DNA from: Mortierella sp. BCC40632
Lineage: Eukaryota; Mortierellomycota; Mortierellomycetes; Mortierellales; Mortierellaceae
DNA: 64,000 bases
Reading direction: 5' to 3'
Assembly: GCA_011634665.1 (NCBI GenBank)
Contig: WAEK01000006.1
Coordinates: forward strand, 2,672,001-2,736,000
The notes below the pieces were generated by a model. The model had not been told where the DNA came from, made no database searches, and worked only from the letters and a program-made list of their open reading frames with translations. Below are positions 12,220 to 25,016 of this stretch, piece by piece. Within the stretch, counting starts at the first letter, position 1. Each line of letters begins with the position of its first letter. Made by a program: the position numbers and the translations under genes.

Positions 12220-15200
12220 TGCTTCCTGTCTGAGTGTCTACACCCTGTTCCCTGTTCGACCCGCTTGAGTGGTCGGATAAAAGGGTGTCGTGCTGACTGT
12301 CCAGCGTGGCGTAAGAACAGGGAGGTCTGGCACAGACTCGGCATGACCGCAAGGCGCGTGTGTTTGTATGTATGTAGACTACAACAGTGGGGTGTGTTAG
12401 AATGTTTTGTTGTATGTGTGTATTCTTTATTATTTTGGTCTGTTGATGATGAGAGCGTATTGCTCGAGGAAGAAGGATAGGGAGCCAGGTTTAATGGTCG
12501 AAAAGGGTCTTTGTGTGCAAGTCAAAGTAGAACGAGTTTGTAAAGAGAGTTGTGTGCGACCGGCCACTCTCTGTCAACTTGCACACAGAGAAGCATATCC
12601 CTGACCCTGTCCAATGTCGCACGGAGAGACATCCCCGTCATGAACGATTTGGGTGATGGAACGATCGAGACGCGGACAGGGGTCGGCGGCGCATGCTCCT
12701 CTTTCACTGGCCACGGAGAAGGATTGGCCCGGGGGCTGTACCATACTCTGTGTCATGTACCCCTCACACGCTGCTAACGCTTGCTCTGTTAGTAGAGGAA
12801 GCAAAAAAGGAGAGGAACGATTGCAAACGTCCGATATCCCTGCCCCCTCGTACCACTGCTCGCTTACTCGCTTACTTGCTTACGATCTCTCTCGTCACTC
12901 TGACCAAAAAAAGAACGAAGTGAATTGAAATACGTTTTGATAACTCTTGGGTAGGCTTAGCTTGGCCATGCGGGGAGAAACCTCACCCTTACTCATCCTC
13001 CTCCCCCCTCCAATTTGACCAATCCCTTGCACCCTGTCCCCAATGGCATGTACTACGATGTACAACTAACCTGAGGAGAGTCGGAGGAAACGAACAAAAG
13101 AACGAGTAAGTCAAGAGCGGGCGGAGGAAGAAGTGAAAGGCCTCCAACCTTACACCAAGCACGTTTTTTCATTTCGAGATGGCCGCGCGCTCTCGGGGTT
13201 GGTCATGCTCAACTTTTTTTTTTTTTTTTTTTTCCCTCTCGCGCTCTCGCCTGCTCAGTCTTTCTGTCTACAACAATCCGTCCACACGCCTCTCCCCACA
13301 ACTTGCTCTCTCCAAACCAAACCATCCCAACCAGCACAGGAATTTAGAGTTCCAGACGGGTTCAAGGTTCTAGGCGTCGGACCGACAGGTCAGATTGGGC
13401 TGGGCTGGCCTACTGACTGGGGGGTGTTGTCTTGAGTGCAGATGCGGAGCAAAAAGTTGAACAGCTGGTTCTGCTGATCACCCTTGCTTTTCCAGCCTCT
13501 CTATTCTCTTTTCTCTCCCCGCCTGGCCCTTTTTAAAACTGTTGTGCGCCCCCGCTCACACATAAACACACTCTATCTCTCATTTTCTGCTCTCATTTCT
13601 GTATACCCGAGTCGGTGGCCTTGATTTGTCATGGGCGGCTAAATGAATGGACAGAAGGAAATGCTGGCCTCACCTTTCCTGGCGAAAGATACACAGATAC
13701 GGTTCGTCATCATTGCATCTCACACACCACACACATCGTTCACACGCAGAGCGGCTACACGATATTACAATAGACAGTGCGAGAAGAAGAAGAAAAGCAA
13801 GGAGAGACAAAATGAACCCAGGGGAAGGAGAGAAAAAGCGACGATTTGGTCAACGTCTCCTTAGTGCGTTGCGCACTGTTGGCTTTAGATTGAGCGAAAG
13901 GGGCGAGAGAGAGAAATGAATAGGAGTGTTCCATTCACTCGGGATAGAAAATGAAGAAAAAATTCGCCGCCGCTCTGCGCGCCGCGAGTGTGCTACTGTC
14001 ATCGCCCATCGGGGCGAGTAGAGCAATCGTACCTGAAGCTCTCACAGCCCCCTTATTTTTTTTTTTTTTTTTTTTAGTCTCATTGTAGGACTGAATGTTT
14101 GCGCCTCTTTCATCTCGCTCTTTGTCGTCCACGGTTCTTTGGTTCCGCTGCATGCTACCAAGACATGGAGTTTTGTTCCCGGAGGAAGAAGAAGGGGGTA
14201 AAAGATGTATCTCTGTAAAGATGTGCATGCTCGAAAAGCTGATCACGCCTTTGTTTTTACAGGTCGTGTACCTCTCTCATTCATTCTTTACCTCTCTTCT
14301 TTTTCTATGCGCCTTTTTTTTTTTTTTTTTTTTTTTTGTCCTAGAAGGTTGTTGGGTAACTGATCATCTGGGCCAAGATACACACCATTGTAGCATGAAT
14401 GTTTGAACGATACCTAAAAACGAAAGCAACCAAAATAAAAAGTCTGGCCCTCTTCTATTCTCGCTTTTCTCCCGCCTTTGGAGAGCTTTTTCGCTCTCGC
14501 CTTTTTTTTTTTTTTTCTCCCTCTACACCTATGATACCCACATCTGTATCGTATGTACAATGACCAAATAACAAGGTTTTTGAAAGGTTCACCAAAGAGC
14601 TTTTGTTTGATCGCCCACCTTCTTCTTCTCCTCCCTCTCTTTGGAGGAGAGGGGGTTGAGTTCACGCCCGTCTGTTGAAGCCAAAGCAAATCTCATCTGT
14701 ATTCCCCCCCTCTTATTCACAATGCTAGTGCGGAATGAATTGAAGGCCCGTATGGAGATACAATGAAAAAGAGAACAATCCAAAAGAAAAAATATCTACT
14801 GTTGGTGTAAAAGAGTCATGTTGAGCAGCACAGGAGAAGAGGAGGGCAAAGTATCTTTCCCTGTGTGCTCGGTCTCCTCTTCAATTGCACCATTCGCGAA
14901 AAAGACAGCAAGACAGGGCTGAAGCAAGCCTTGATAACGAGAAGGGAGAAGGAAGAGATGTGGCACGGATAGTAGGAGCGGATTCCAAAGTGAGTTTGGA
15001 GACAAAGGGTGCTTTCAGCTCCACCTCCTCTTCTCTTATCCTTCACTGCCACATGGTTCATTCCTAGATCCAAGTGGGAATATTAGTGTAGAGTAGACAG
15101 ATTCTGAATCCCCTGTTTCCATTCATCTGCTGTCCCTGAACTCTATGCCCCACCCTACCCACGCACAAGATACCCAGGGAGAGCGGCAATCTAATGAACC

Positions 15201-16255
15201 CCAAAATGCTCCCTCTCTCGACTTCTTCCCTGTCACTCGCAAAACTGGCCTGTCCATAGATTGTAGCGACGCCCAAGGGAGGGTGCGTGTGTAAAAACGC
15301 ACCAATAGTCTACCATTTGGGCTTTTCTCTTTTCATTCTTTTTGCTCTGTGGTTTGGGCACATTGGCAAACAACACAACATTTACGCATACACACTCACG
15401 CGTGAACATAAACAAAGCTAGAGGGGGGCATGATGATTTCTCGCACTTTTAGTCTCATTTTTCCATACTTTTTTTTTCCCTCCTCTTTTTTTGGGTGTGC
15501 AAAGAAACATGAATGCCAAGAAAAAACAAGAAAGGGTCCGAAGTGATGGACTAGCGCACAGAGCATCATCAGGGAGTGTTCACGCCTCCCGTATCGAAAT
15601 AAAAAAAAAAAAAGAGACCACAACGCAACAATGTGCAATCGACTCTCTCTACTCTCTTGATGTATCTGCTTTTTTTTTTTTTTTTTTGGGTCGGCTCTTT
15701 TGTGTGACCCATCGTAACGCGGTTCGTCCATCGCATGACGCCCTCATCCTCTTTCTTTGCAAAAAAAGAAAACATTCGGTCGTCAAGCAGATCTGTCCGA
15801 CCATACCTCGAACTCGCCATTAGAAAGGGGACGTTTTTTGCATAAAGAGCATCATTTTGGGGCGCAGTGATGAACCGAGACGGAAAGATGGGCAACGAGA
15901 GGAACGAGCGGGAGTGCAGACGAGGTAAACATCCTTCTCCTACACACAGAGTTCTTTCCTCTTTTGAAATGTACCATCTTAGCTCAATAGCCCAGCTCAT
16001 CTAACCCCCCTCCACGCTGACAGAGAGTTCCGTTTCCGACACAATGAGCACATCGGAGAGATGTCCCACCCTTTGGGTTCATTTAGCCGTATAGGCGCCG
16101 GTCTCCAACTCTATCCCAGTGGCCCAACATGTGTATATGTGTTGTGTGTGTGGGTCGATAGCGCTAGCCCACAAGGCTCTGTCGTTATCGTTCTATCCCA
16201 CACACACAACACATAACACACAACACAACACACAGCACACACACATAGAGTCCTG

Positions 16256-16294
<39 letters not shown>

Positions 16295-17580
16295 CCAAAA
16301 ACCCGCGCACTCTCACACTTAACACAAAGTGTGTGAAAACCAGAAAGAGAACAAGAAGTACGTGGGCTTTGCTACCAATCTTTGGCGTCTTGGATTGAAC
16401 GCTAATATTGAAAGACAAGGTTATAGAGGAGAGAGAAAGAGACACGGAATCTCCAAGTCTAGATGCCCACTCCAGAAGAAACAGGGAGTATGCCGTTGCG
16501 CAGAGAATCGGATCGGAGCAAAAAAAATGCAATAAGCAGATGCAGACCATGCGAGAATGGGTCATCTGCATAGTGACCCAATCGATCATTTGTATGAACG
16601 GCCCGAAACTGCCTTCTCCGATCCCCAACTGCAGCCCAAATGTGTGTACCTCAGAGCTAAGGAAACGCTGCGCTGGAACAAGACCGATAGATGGCGTTGT
16701 CGGAAGAATTGGAAGGTTAAAGAGTGAGAGGGAGCGGACAAGAGCAAGAAGGCGTTACTTGTTGTGCCCCGACTGCCTGCCGCTTCATCTCTTTTCCTCT
16801 TTGCAACCCAACCTGTTCTTGTCCGCCATCGATCAACTTTTTGAACCTTGTTCAAGAATGGAGGACAGAGGGGAGAATGGGAGGTGCCTGGAATTCGTCG
16901 ATCGAATGGCCGCGTACTCCTGCAGCACACATGTTCTGCCCACAAACTCTGATCCTCTTTGGGTTCTCCTCTCTTCGTTGGTTTCCTTTTGCTTACTCTC
17001 ACTCCCTCGCTCTCTTACTGACCTTTACCTCATCTTACCAGCCCTTACCCGCCATCTGTGATACTCCATGGCTACCCACTCTTTCTACAGGTCCATCTCA
17101 AATCATTTGTACCACGTGGGTACGAGGGTCCCGTGGCTATATCATATACAGGCAACGAGAAGCTGAAGGCGCAACCAAGAGAGAAAAAATGAGAAGGAGA
17201 GCCCCGTCTCTCCTCTCCCTCCACCGTTTCAATTCCTCGTCTGGAATGAGCAGAGCCTGTTTGGAGAGAGAAAGAGAGGAAGAAAGAGAAAATACAGTTT
17301 GACCGAACCAAGTTCATACTTTACTTTTTGTAGCACGCAATCTCCAAACTGACCATTGGCAAAAAAGTGGAAGGGCAAAAAATGAACCGAGCAGGAGGAT
17401 AAAAAAAAAAAATCGCACGCAATTGAGCCAAAATTCTCACCGCCCAACCAACCAAGTCTTGTACCACCGATTCAGCCGAATGAGCTTTGCCACGCGAGAG
17501 AAAAAAAAAATGCCGAAGAACCCTCGAATCCACGAGGAGAAGACCCCTTAACATCGAGGTCAAGAAAGGCAAAAGAATAG
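11705..17580. other. Long intergenic region, no gene recognised
   Basis: I found no exon-like coding segment with recognisable motifs on either strand. It holds A43 followed by (GA)n at about 12153-12218, several T tracts of 15-25 (13213, 14058, 14313, 15670), and (CA)n at about 16198-16293. Short ORFs present are isolated, repeat-driven or without supporting splice structure. Confidence 0.5.
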
Positions 17581-17663
17581 TGGTGGAAGTGGGATTTGAA
17601 CCCACGCCTCTTTCGAGACCGCAACTTGAGTGCGGCGCCTTAGACCAACTCGGCCATCCCACC
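17581..17663 (-). tRNA. tRNA-Leu (anticodon CAA)
   Basis: Read on the minus strand this folds as a type II tRNA. The acceptor GGTGGGA pairs with TTCCACC, followed by discriminator A. The D-arm/A-box carries TGGCCGAGTTGG. The anticodon stem CCGCA/TGCGG encloses the loop CTCAAGT (anticodon CAA). There is a long variable arm and a T-arm/B-box GGTTCAAATCC. It has no intron. A short T run just past its 3' end could serve as the Pol III terminator. The LINE target duplication begins 92 bp upstream of its 5' end. Confidence 0.95.
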
Positions 17664-17755
17664 TTTTTATATGAAACAGAATATAACTTACTATTTAAAA
17701 TTAATTTCTAAATAAGTTATTTCCAATAAATTAAGTTAATTCCTGTCATTATTTC

Positions 17756-17775
17756 TCTTTGATTGGCTGGCTGGC
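17756..17775 (+). repeat. 5' target-site duplication of LINE copy 1
   Basis: The 20-mer tctttgattggctggctggc occurs here and again at 24941-24960, directly after an A10 tail. The two copies are identical. This fixes the element's ends at 17776 and 24940. Confidence 0.93.
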
Positions 17776-18644
17776 CAACAAGTTCGGAACCGTCCAGAAG
17801 GTCAGCCTCATCGCTGTACCTAATGGAAAGAAGATGAAGGCTGTGGTGGTATTCGAGGAGCAAGAGGCGGTTGACGAGATCGTCAGAAGCGGCAAGAAAC
17901 ATGTCGCAATCGGAAGAGACCTCGTCCGCATTGGGACCATCGGTGGCGTCCAGCTGAAGTGGGCACTAGAGTATGCCTGCAAGCTTTCAGGCCTACCAAT
18001 CGGAACGACTTCCCTGGATCTACAGGGCCTCTTGGAAGACGTACAAGCTGACTTCATCGAAGTTCCAAGATATTACCGAGGTAAGACTGCAGAATTCAGA
18101 TACAGACGTGAAGCCTTTTGTATATTTCGCTTCGAAAGAGGATATGGAAAGGGCAATGGAAAGAGGAGTAGAGGTGAAGGGGAAGAAAATGGCGTGGTGT
18201 AGTTTGCAGGAGAAACTATGCTACGCGTGCAACGAAAAAGAGCACGGGATTGGGGGCTGCGAGAAACAACGGCAATGGATCGCGTCGAGGAATCACGTTA
18301 AGGAAGTGCAGGCGTTCAGACGGGATGCCTTCAGAAAGGTGCAAAGTGGAATATCGTACAGCACAGTGGCAAAGGACGATCCGGCGAAGACCACTGGACC
18401 AGTGCTAGAGAGGAGAACTGAGGTTACGAAAATGGGCGAAGTCAACGACGAGAATTTCCCAGCGCTTGGAGGGGCTCGTAGCTCAACGGCGACCCGTCAA
18501 GTTCAAGAGAACAAGCAAATGGAAGAGCAGTTGAAGATACTCAAACAGACAGTACAGTCATTGAATGAGGCACTAAACGCTCTCCAGGAGCAAAACAAAT
18601 GGCTAATGAGCATGATGGTGAGCTTGATGCAGGGAAAACCGTGA
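17776..18644 (+). pseudogene. LINE ORF1 (Gag-like, RRM-like region and zinc knuckle), 5' truncated and frameshifted
   Basis: The frame open from 17776 to about 18080 encodes an RRM-like beta-alpha pattern (KVSLIAVPN, AVVVFEE, RDLVRIG). A frameshift near 18070-18110 moves the rest into a second frame ending at 18644. That part contains one CCHC knuckle, CYACNEKEHGIGGC (C-x2-C-x4-H-x4-C), a FPALG motif common in LINE Gag proteins, and a heptad-like C-terminal stretch (KQMEEQLKILKQTVQSL). In related elements ORF1 protein binds the element RNA. The N-terminus was lost at the truncation point. Confidence 0.85.
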
Positions 18645-18969
18645 CAGGGGGGGGAACGACAGAAGAGGGAAAAAAGGAAAGGAAAAAAAGAGGTTGAGGA
18701 TGGGGAAAGGGTCGAGACGCTCGCGGAGATGGCAGCATTCGTCCAAAAAAAGAGGAAAACAGGAGCACAGACGCTCCCAGAGTACAACCGGAATGTGCAC
18801 AACGGGGCGATAGCTGGAATAACGTCAATCGCAGTAGAAAGTGATGGTATCCGGAAAAAAGAAACAACAACGCAGGGGAAGACAATGACCACACGCTCGA
18901 ACAATGCAGAGAGCAGAAAATAGTGTACAACAACGGCGATCGTAGGGGGAGAGGAGAGGGGCGAGGCCA

Positions 18970-21900
18970 ATGCAACAGTTTCTGCGAGTTGGTTCGTTCA
19001 ACATCAGAGGAGCAAACCAACCAGGGAAGTTCGATGCACTATGTTAGTGGGGAGATTGGAAGGAGATGGACATGATTGCAGTGCAAGAGACGAAACTGCC
19101 CAAAGAAGGAGAAAGGGGGGATGTTCACAAGAATAGAAAATGGAAAAATAAGGAAAAAAATTAAGCATGAGAAATACGAGGTGTATTGGGACCACGGGCC
19201 AGAAGAGCAGAGAAGGGGCACAGGGGTAGCGCTAATAGTGGCACCACACTGGGCGAAGCACTACCACCCCGAAGAGAGTCCTATGGGGGAAGAGTGCAGG
19301 CGATTGATTTTCATTTTCGAGACAATTTTTCGATGCGGGTAATAAATTGCTACATACCCAGTGCCCAGAATGATGAGCACAGGAAAGCAACACAGTGGAC
19401 CCAAAGGAAAATAGAAGAAGCACAGAGTAGATCAATGGCAGTCATCCTCATGGGAGACTTTAATGGCGTCATGGAACCGACAGTGGACCGACACAACGGA
19501 CGAGGAACTAGACCCGAAATTGACCTGCTACGATGGATCATGACACAGCCACTCCATGATACATTCAGATCGGCGAATGAGGTCGCTAGGAAATACTCAT
19601 GTCAAGAGAAGAGCAGAATAGACATGATCTTCGTCAGTGGGCAGCTCGCAATGCGAATCACAAAAGCATCAATTCAGGATATGGAAGGGGTCGTCGCCTC
19701 GGATCACAGAATGGCAAGAGCGACCTTTTCAATACACGGTATTGAGCAGCTGCAACCACCAAACAAACAAAAGTACAAAAAGGCGAAGGGATTCCGTTTC
19801 TGCTACCGTGACGCCACAGAGGAGCAATGGGAGGAGTTTAAGAATGTGCTGACAGGGAGGATGACTGCCACAACGATGGATAGGCTCGGGTTTGCCGCGT
19901 ACGAAAGACTTGATGAGCCTGTCGAGAAGGAAATACTCAAAAAGCTCGATCTTAACGCGGCATGGAACTGGTACGCAAAGACGATCGTATCAAGTGCCAA
20001 GGATACCATCCCAGGGAGGATAGTGGGTCGATCTGGAGCCAAGCCAGAGAAGGAAGTGTCTCTCCGACACATTATCTACAGGGTAAGAGATCTCAAACAC
20101 CTGGCAACACCGTTCTCAGGCACCTGGGAAGTCAACGATGCAACAGAAAAATGGCAGGAGATTCGATATTCAAGGGAATCGATAGCAGAAGCGATTAATG
20201 AACACAACGCTACTACTCAAGACGACCTAACAAATATTGAAGAGCCACCGCTATGGTCAGGAAGCATTGGGGAGTGGACTGCTTGGTCCAAAAAAATCAA
20301 GCAAGTCTGGAAAGACATACTTCACAGGATCAAAGCCGAGACAGAAGCGACTGCACGTCAGTTCATCCAAGACGCCATTGAACGACGATGCGAGCAGATG
20401 AAGACGGCCACAGGGAAGATGATAGATAGTATCCTAAGCAGGCAAAAGGGCAAAGTGGTACTGGACAGAGTTCAGTACTCAGACGAAGATACTATAACTA
20501 CCCCTCATTGAACCAGGAGATATTAAATCACATGTCCGTAAGTGGTTCAACGAATGGCATGGGCCCCGACCATCCCAACCGATCGAGCAAGGCTCAGCGT
20601 GGAAACGACAATACGAGCCTATGGAGTGGGTACAGGATGGTTGGTACTATGGACTCATGGACGCCCCTTCCATGGAGGAGTATGAGAGAGCAGTTAGGGG
20701 AGGCCCCCCTGCGCACAAGGCCCCAGGTTCGTCAGGCACGGCAAACGATCTGTTCAAAAAGCAGGGCGATATCGGGAATTGGGCTTTATTTCAGATTATC
20801 GCAGCATGCATTATTCAGAGGAACATGCCAGGTGAATGGAAAACAGGTATTCTTTATTGCATTCCCAAAGCCCCAGTATGGTCAGGAAGTCTAGCTGAAG
20901 TGAGACCGATCACCCTCCTGGAGCACGCAAGAAAAATCATGTTCGCTATACTCATGGTACGCATGGGGAAAACACTGTCGAGGCATGACATCCTTAAAGG
21001 GCCAAACTACTCGGTGTTGAAAGGGACCACAACGAGAGACCCTATTCATATTCTTCACGGAGCCATGGAGGACGCTCGGGAGTTCAAAAAAGAGATGTGG
21101 GTCGTCTTTCAGGATATGAAGCGCTGTTTTGACTCGGTCAACTGTCAAGACGATGGAATGTTAATACGGGGATTAAGACGAATTAAGGCACCAGAGGAAT
21201 TCATCGAACTGTGTACAAACATCGCGTGTTCTAAAGTCAACAAAGTCATCACGGAATATGGACTGACCGAGGAGTACCACCCGGAGTGCGGACTGGATCA
21301 AGGAGGGGTTGAGTGTCCACTGTTATGGCGGATAGCATACGACCCACTTTTGTGCGAGATCATGGAAGGGAAGGATGGATACACGATGAGTAGCGGCAAC
21401 ATTCCGATACAGATCGCAGACGTGGCATTTGTGGATGATACGACGTGGATAGCTCGTTCAAAAGGCGCTGCACAGAGAATATTGGATACGGCAATGTCCT
21501 TTTTCACTTTGAATGGAGTGGAGATCAACACAAAAAAGACAGTGGTATTGGCGATCAACCCGAGTGTAGAGGACAGGACACTGCGGTTCGGGAAAGACAG
21601 GGATGTCATTTCACCGACTGGCGGGGCAGAGGCAACAAGGATATTAGGAGTCTGGGTAAACGCGAAGGGAACAACCAAGCCCACGATCGACCTTATCTCA
21701 AGGGACACCGAGACGATCTGCAACACGCTTCGAAGGAAAAGGATTACAGACAAGCAAGCAGCATACATCGTCAACTCGGTTCTCATCCCAAAGGTGCTGT
21801 ACAAGATGTCAATCCAGGTCATCCCTTCGCCGACGCTCAGGAGGATCACAGGCAAGTACATGTCAATGATCAAGACTAAATTTAAGATGCCAAAGACCAC

Positions 21901-24514
21901 GCCAAACAGTGTTATGCACCACAACCGTCTGGGAACCATCAGGAGACTGGAAGATTTGCAAGCAGAGGAACAAATCACCAGCCTATGGCTACGTCTGGGG
22001 GATGCAGGTTTGGTAGGAAGGGTTGCAAGAGCCAGACTCTTAGCCCTTCAACAAGCACAACAACTGCCAACACTACCCACGAGGATACCAGATCAAGTCG
22101 AGATGACCAGGAACAGTCTGACGAGCGGGGTATGCCGGATCCTGGCAGAGAGGAAAATGACTCTCACGGTCAACGTCGAGAGAGACATTGGACTCAAAGC
22201 CGGAGCCGTGAGCATACAAGAATGGCTTGGGGAAGGATGAAAGAAGAGGCGAAGGAGTTGTGTAGGAAGGGAATCTTTTGCGGAGCAGATCCTCCACAGA
22301 AATACTCATGTCGTGGAAGGACATTAGAGAGAGATCCCAGATGGGAAAAAGAGGAAAGTGATGCCTCCATGGTTCCAGAGGGTGCAGGCCCATGTGTGTG
22401 TGGTGTGGAGGAGCAGAGGCAAACACGAGAGAGGTGGGTGGAGAAGCAAAGAGGAGAAGGTGGAGACACTGCTGGACAATATCGAAACGGACGCGTCACA
22501 CACCACAGAGGAAGAAGGGGGGAAGAAGAGGAAAGCGACGATGAGGGTGAAGATGAAGAGGTGAGAGAGATGGAGGAGATAGACCAACCAAGAGTTTTTT
22601 TTTTGCAAAAAAGGGCTAACACCAAAAGAATGGTGGGGAGACCCATGAACAAAAGAAGAATGAGGAAGGAGGAAATGATGAGAGTGAATGCCAATGAGGG
22701 AGGAAACAAGTGGATCCAGAAAAAGAGAATCGTGAGGTCGAGTTTGAAAAAAAAAAAAAAGATTGGAGAAGGAATGGGGAAAGAGAAGAAGAAAGAAGAA
22801 GGAAGATGAGGAAAAAAGAGAGAAGGGAGGGTGTGTGAAGAGAGAGAAGAGGGAGCGAGCGAGACACTCATCCTCAGACGGAGGAGCCAGAGGAAGAGGC
22901 AGGCAAAAGGGACGGCCAAGAGGCGAAGAAGGCCCTTGCTGTACAGGCTTGCAGCCCTCCAGGACTTCAACAGCCTTCGGAAAGACAACAGAGTCCGCAA
23001 AGAAGGCGATGAGGCGTTTGCAAATGCCGCAATGCCCATTTGGAACGCCGAGGAGTGGGAGCAAGGGCTTGACCGACCCGAAATCTTGCAACTGAACGAG
23101 GAGGCCACAAACAACATCAGCCGGTGGAGAGAGCAACTCAAGGATGAAGTATGCCTGGAGTTGTATACAGATGGATCGCTAAAACACTATGCCACCGAGC
23201 AAGCCAAGATGACGTTTGGAGTGGTCGTGAAAAGCGGTTTAGGGTACGAGGAGGTTATTGCAGGGACGGTCGAGGGATATGCATCATCGACTAAGGCCGA
23301 GTTGCTTGGACTTCTTGCAGCAATTATGTGCAGCCCGCGAGGGAAGGAAGTAACAATCAGGCTCGACAACGATGCTGTGGTCCAGGGGTTTGAGAAGCTG
23401 GTGAAGGGAAGAGTGGACGCCACGAGGAGGATGAAGCAGAGAGCGACGTATGCTGAATGGTGGACATGGGTGCACCAGTCCTACTGCGACCAAGGTGGAA
23501 AGATTGAGGTAGAGAGGGTAAAAGGCCACTCAGGAAATCCAGGTAACGAAGCAGCAGACCGCTTAGCGTCCAAGGCACATCGGACGGCTAGGATCCCATG
23601 GGAGCTTCCAAAGCTGGTTAAGGATGGATATGGGTGCAGGGCTAGTTTCATGGATCACGCAGTGGAGGACGATGTTCGCCAAGTCTTGAAGCTACAGTCG
23701 GCAGCGAGGGCCCACCAGCACTGGGTCAGACAGAACAGGACGAGGCGATACATCTCCGATTGGAAAGCAATCGAGTGGAGCGCGACACTGGAGATCATTC
23801 ACGAGAGGAACGCACCGAGGAGTTTTACACGAGTGAAGGAGACTGCCAGAGGCGATCGCACAGGTTGAAGAAGCTGCACGGGATGCTTCCGACACTGAGC
23901 GAGATGAAGAAGCGACACCCAGACCTGTATGATACCGACACGTGCAGGGTCTGCGAGGAGGAAACCGAGACGATGGAGCACATCTGGGAATGCAGGGCCA
24001 CAAAGGAGGAGCAGGAGGAAGGGTGGCGAGAGGCGGTGAAGGCCGTGAAGGAGAGTGGAAAAGAGGAAGTGGAAGAGAGAGTGCAAGGCGTGGTTGGAGG
24101 AAGCGAGGGGACGCTAGGAGGAACGGTGGTTCACCCAAGAGGAAAAAACCAACGTTCACGGAGAAGAGTGAAGGGGATCTTTGGGACTCCTTGGAGGGGA
24201 TCTTTGAAGGAGTTGAAGAGATCAGACCCAGGGAGGTTGAACAGAGATCGAGGCACAGGAGGAATGCAGAGCCGCAACACACAATCATGGAGGCGTATCA
24301 GGGAATGGTACCTGAAGTGATGATAACAAGCTGGAAGAGAATGCACAGGACGACAAGACCGATAGCGAAGGATATGGCGACTCGATTTATCGAAGCCATT
24401 GAGGAATTTGGACGCACGCAGATCTGGGGACAGAGGTGTACAGCCACAGTGGACTGGGAAAAGACGAAAGGAATCACTGCGGTGAGCAAACGCGCCGGGG
24501 AGACGCAATGGTGA
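18970..24514 (+). pseudogene. LINE ORF2: endonuclease, reverse transcriptase, RNase H, CCHC; multiply frameshifted
   Basis: The protein can be followed through at least six frame changes. The APE endonuclease starts at 18970 (LRVGSFNIRGA, then DMIAVQETKLP), with INCYIPSAQ, GDFNGVMEPTVDR, SRIDMIFVSG and SDHRMARATF at 19346-19730. Reverse transcriptase runs about 20621-22240: RPITLLEHARKIMFA, FQDMKRCFDSVN, GLDQGGVECPLLW and the catalytic AFVDDTTW. RNase H runs about 23150-23590 with LYTDGS, STKAELLGLLAA, RLDNDAVVQGF and VKGHSGNPGNEAADRLAS, all catalytic acids present. A C-terminal CRVCEEETETMEHIWEC knuckle follows near 23943. The catalytic residues are intact although the frame is not. Confidence 0.9.
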
Positions 24515-24867
24515 TGGGGAGACACCAACCTAGCCACAGTGATTTCTCAGACTTGAACAGTCCACAGCGGCCGAAGCCCGACCTCAGAGAGGCGTACAGA
24601 GAGGCGGATGAAACAGTTCTGAAGTATGTGCAGGGAAAGACTAAGCTGAATGTGATGGAGCGGCTAGGAAGCTGGAAAAAAAAGTGTTGACAATGGACGC
24701 CGGCTAAAAGACGACGAATGAGCGCAACAGGCCACGTAGGGGGGTGGGCGGACAATACTCGACCCATTCATGCGATGTGAGTGATGCCGAAGAGTATATG
24801 GACACTGTAGACTAGGTTCTGTAGTATCCATTTGCGAGATTCCTTCTCGTTTAAGGTCCAGTGACAA

Positions 24868-24889
24868 CAGGGCGGCCCCGGCCGCCCTG
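24868..24889 (+). repeat. 3' UTR hairpin of the LINE family, copy 1
   Basis: A perfect 9-bp stem (CAGGGCGGC / GCCGCCCTG) closes a CCCG tetraloop about 50 nt before the A tail. The same stem occurs in copy 2 with a different loop. Conserved 3' stem-loops are used by the reverse transcriptase of some LINEs to select template RNA; that role here is inference. Confidence 0.8.
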
Positions 24890-24940
24890 GTATACCATAA
24901 ACTCTGCATGCCCACATGGGGTCCTTGTTAAAAAAAAAAA

Positions 24941-24960
24941 TCTTTGATTGGCTGGCTGGC
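24941..24960 (+). repeat. 3' target-site duplication of LINE copy 1
   Basis: Identical 20-bp partner of 17756-17775, directly after the A10 tail that ends the element. Confidence 0.93.
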
Positions 24961-25016
24961 TGGAAAAAAAAAAAAAAAAAAAACGCACGCACACATCTTT
25001 TTTTTTTTTTTTTTAT

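Larger units (their letters stand above)
17776..24940 (+). mobile_element. Non-LTR retrotransposon (LINE) copy 1, APE-RT-RNase H type
   Basis: A 7,165-bp LINE bounded by a 20-bp direct repeat and ending in A10. Order of parts: an ORF1 with an RRM-like region and a CCHC knuckle; an apurinic-type endonuclease; a reverse transcriptase with FVDD; an RNase H; a C-terminal CCHC; and a 3' UTR with a 9-bp hairpin. The RNase H and APE domains resemble I/Tad1-type elements of fungi. ORF1 begins in mid-domain, so the copy is slightly 5' truncated. Several frameshifts break ORF1 and ORF2, so this copy looks inactive as sequenced. It lies upstream of tRNA-Leu with its 5' end facing the tRNA. Confidence 0.93.

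Noticed and set aside
22194..23141. Long minus-strand open frames opposite the LINE RNase H linker
   Set aside because: They are shadows of a purine-rich coding strand; the plus strand carries the reverse transcriptase and RNase H.
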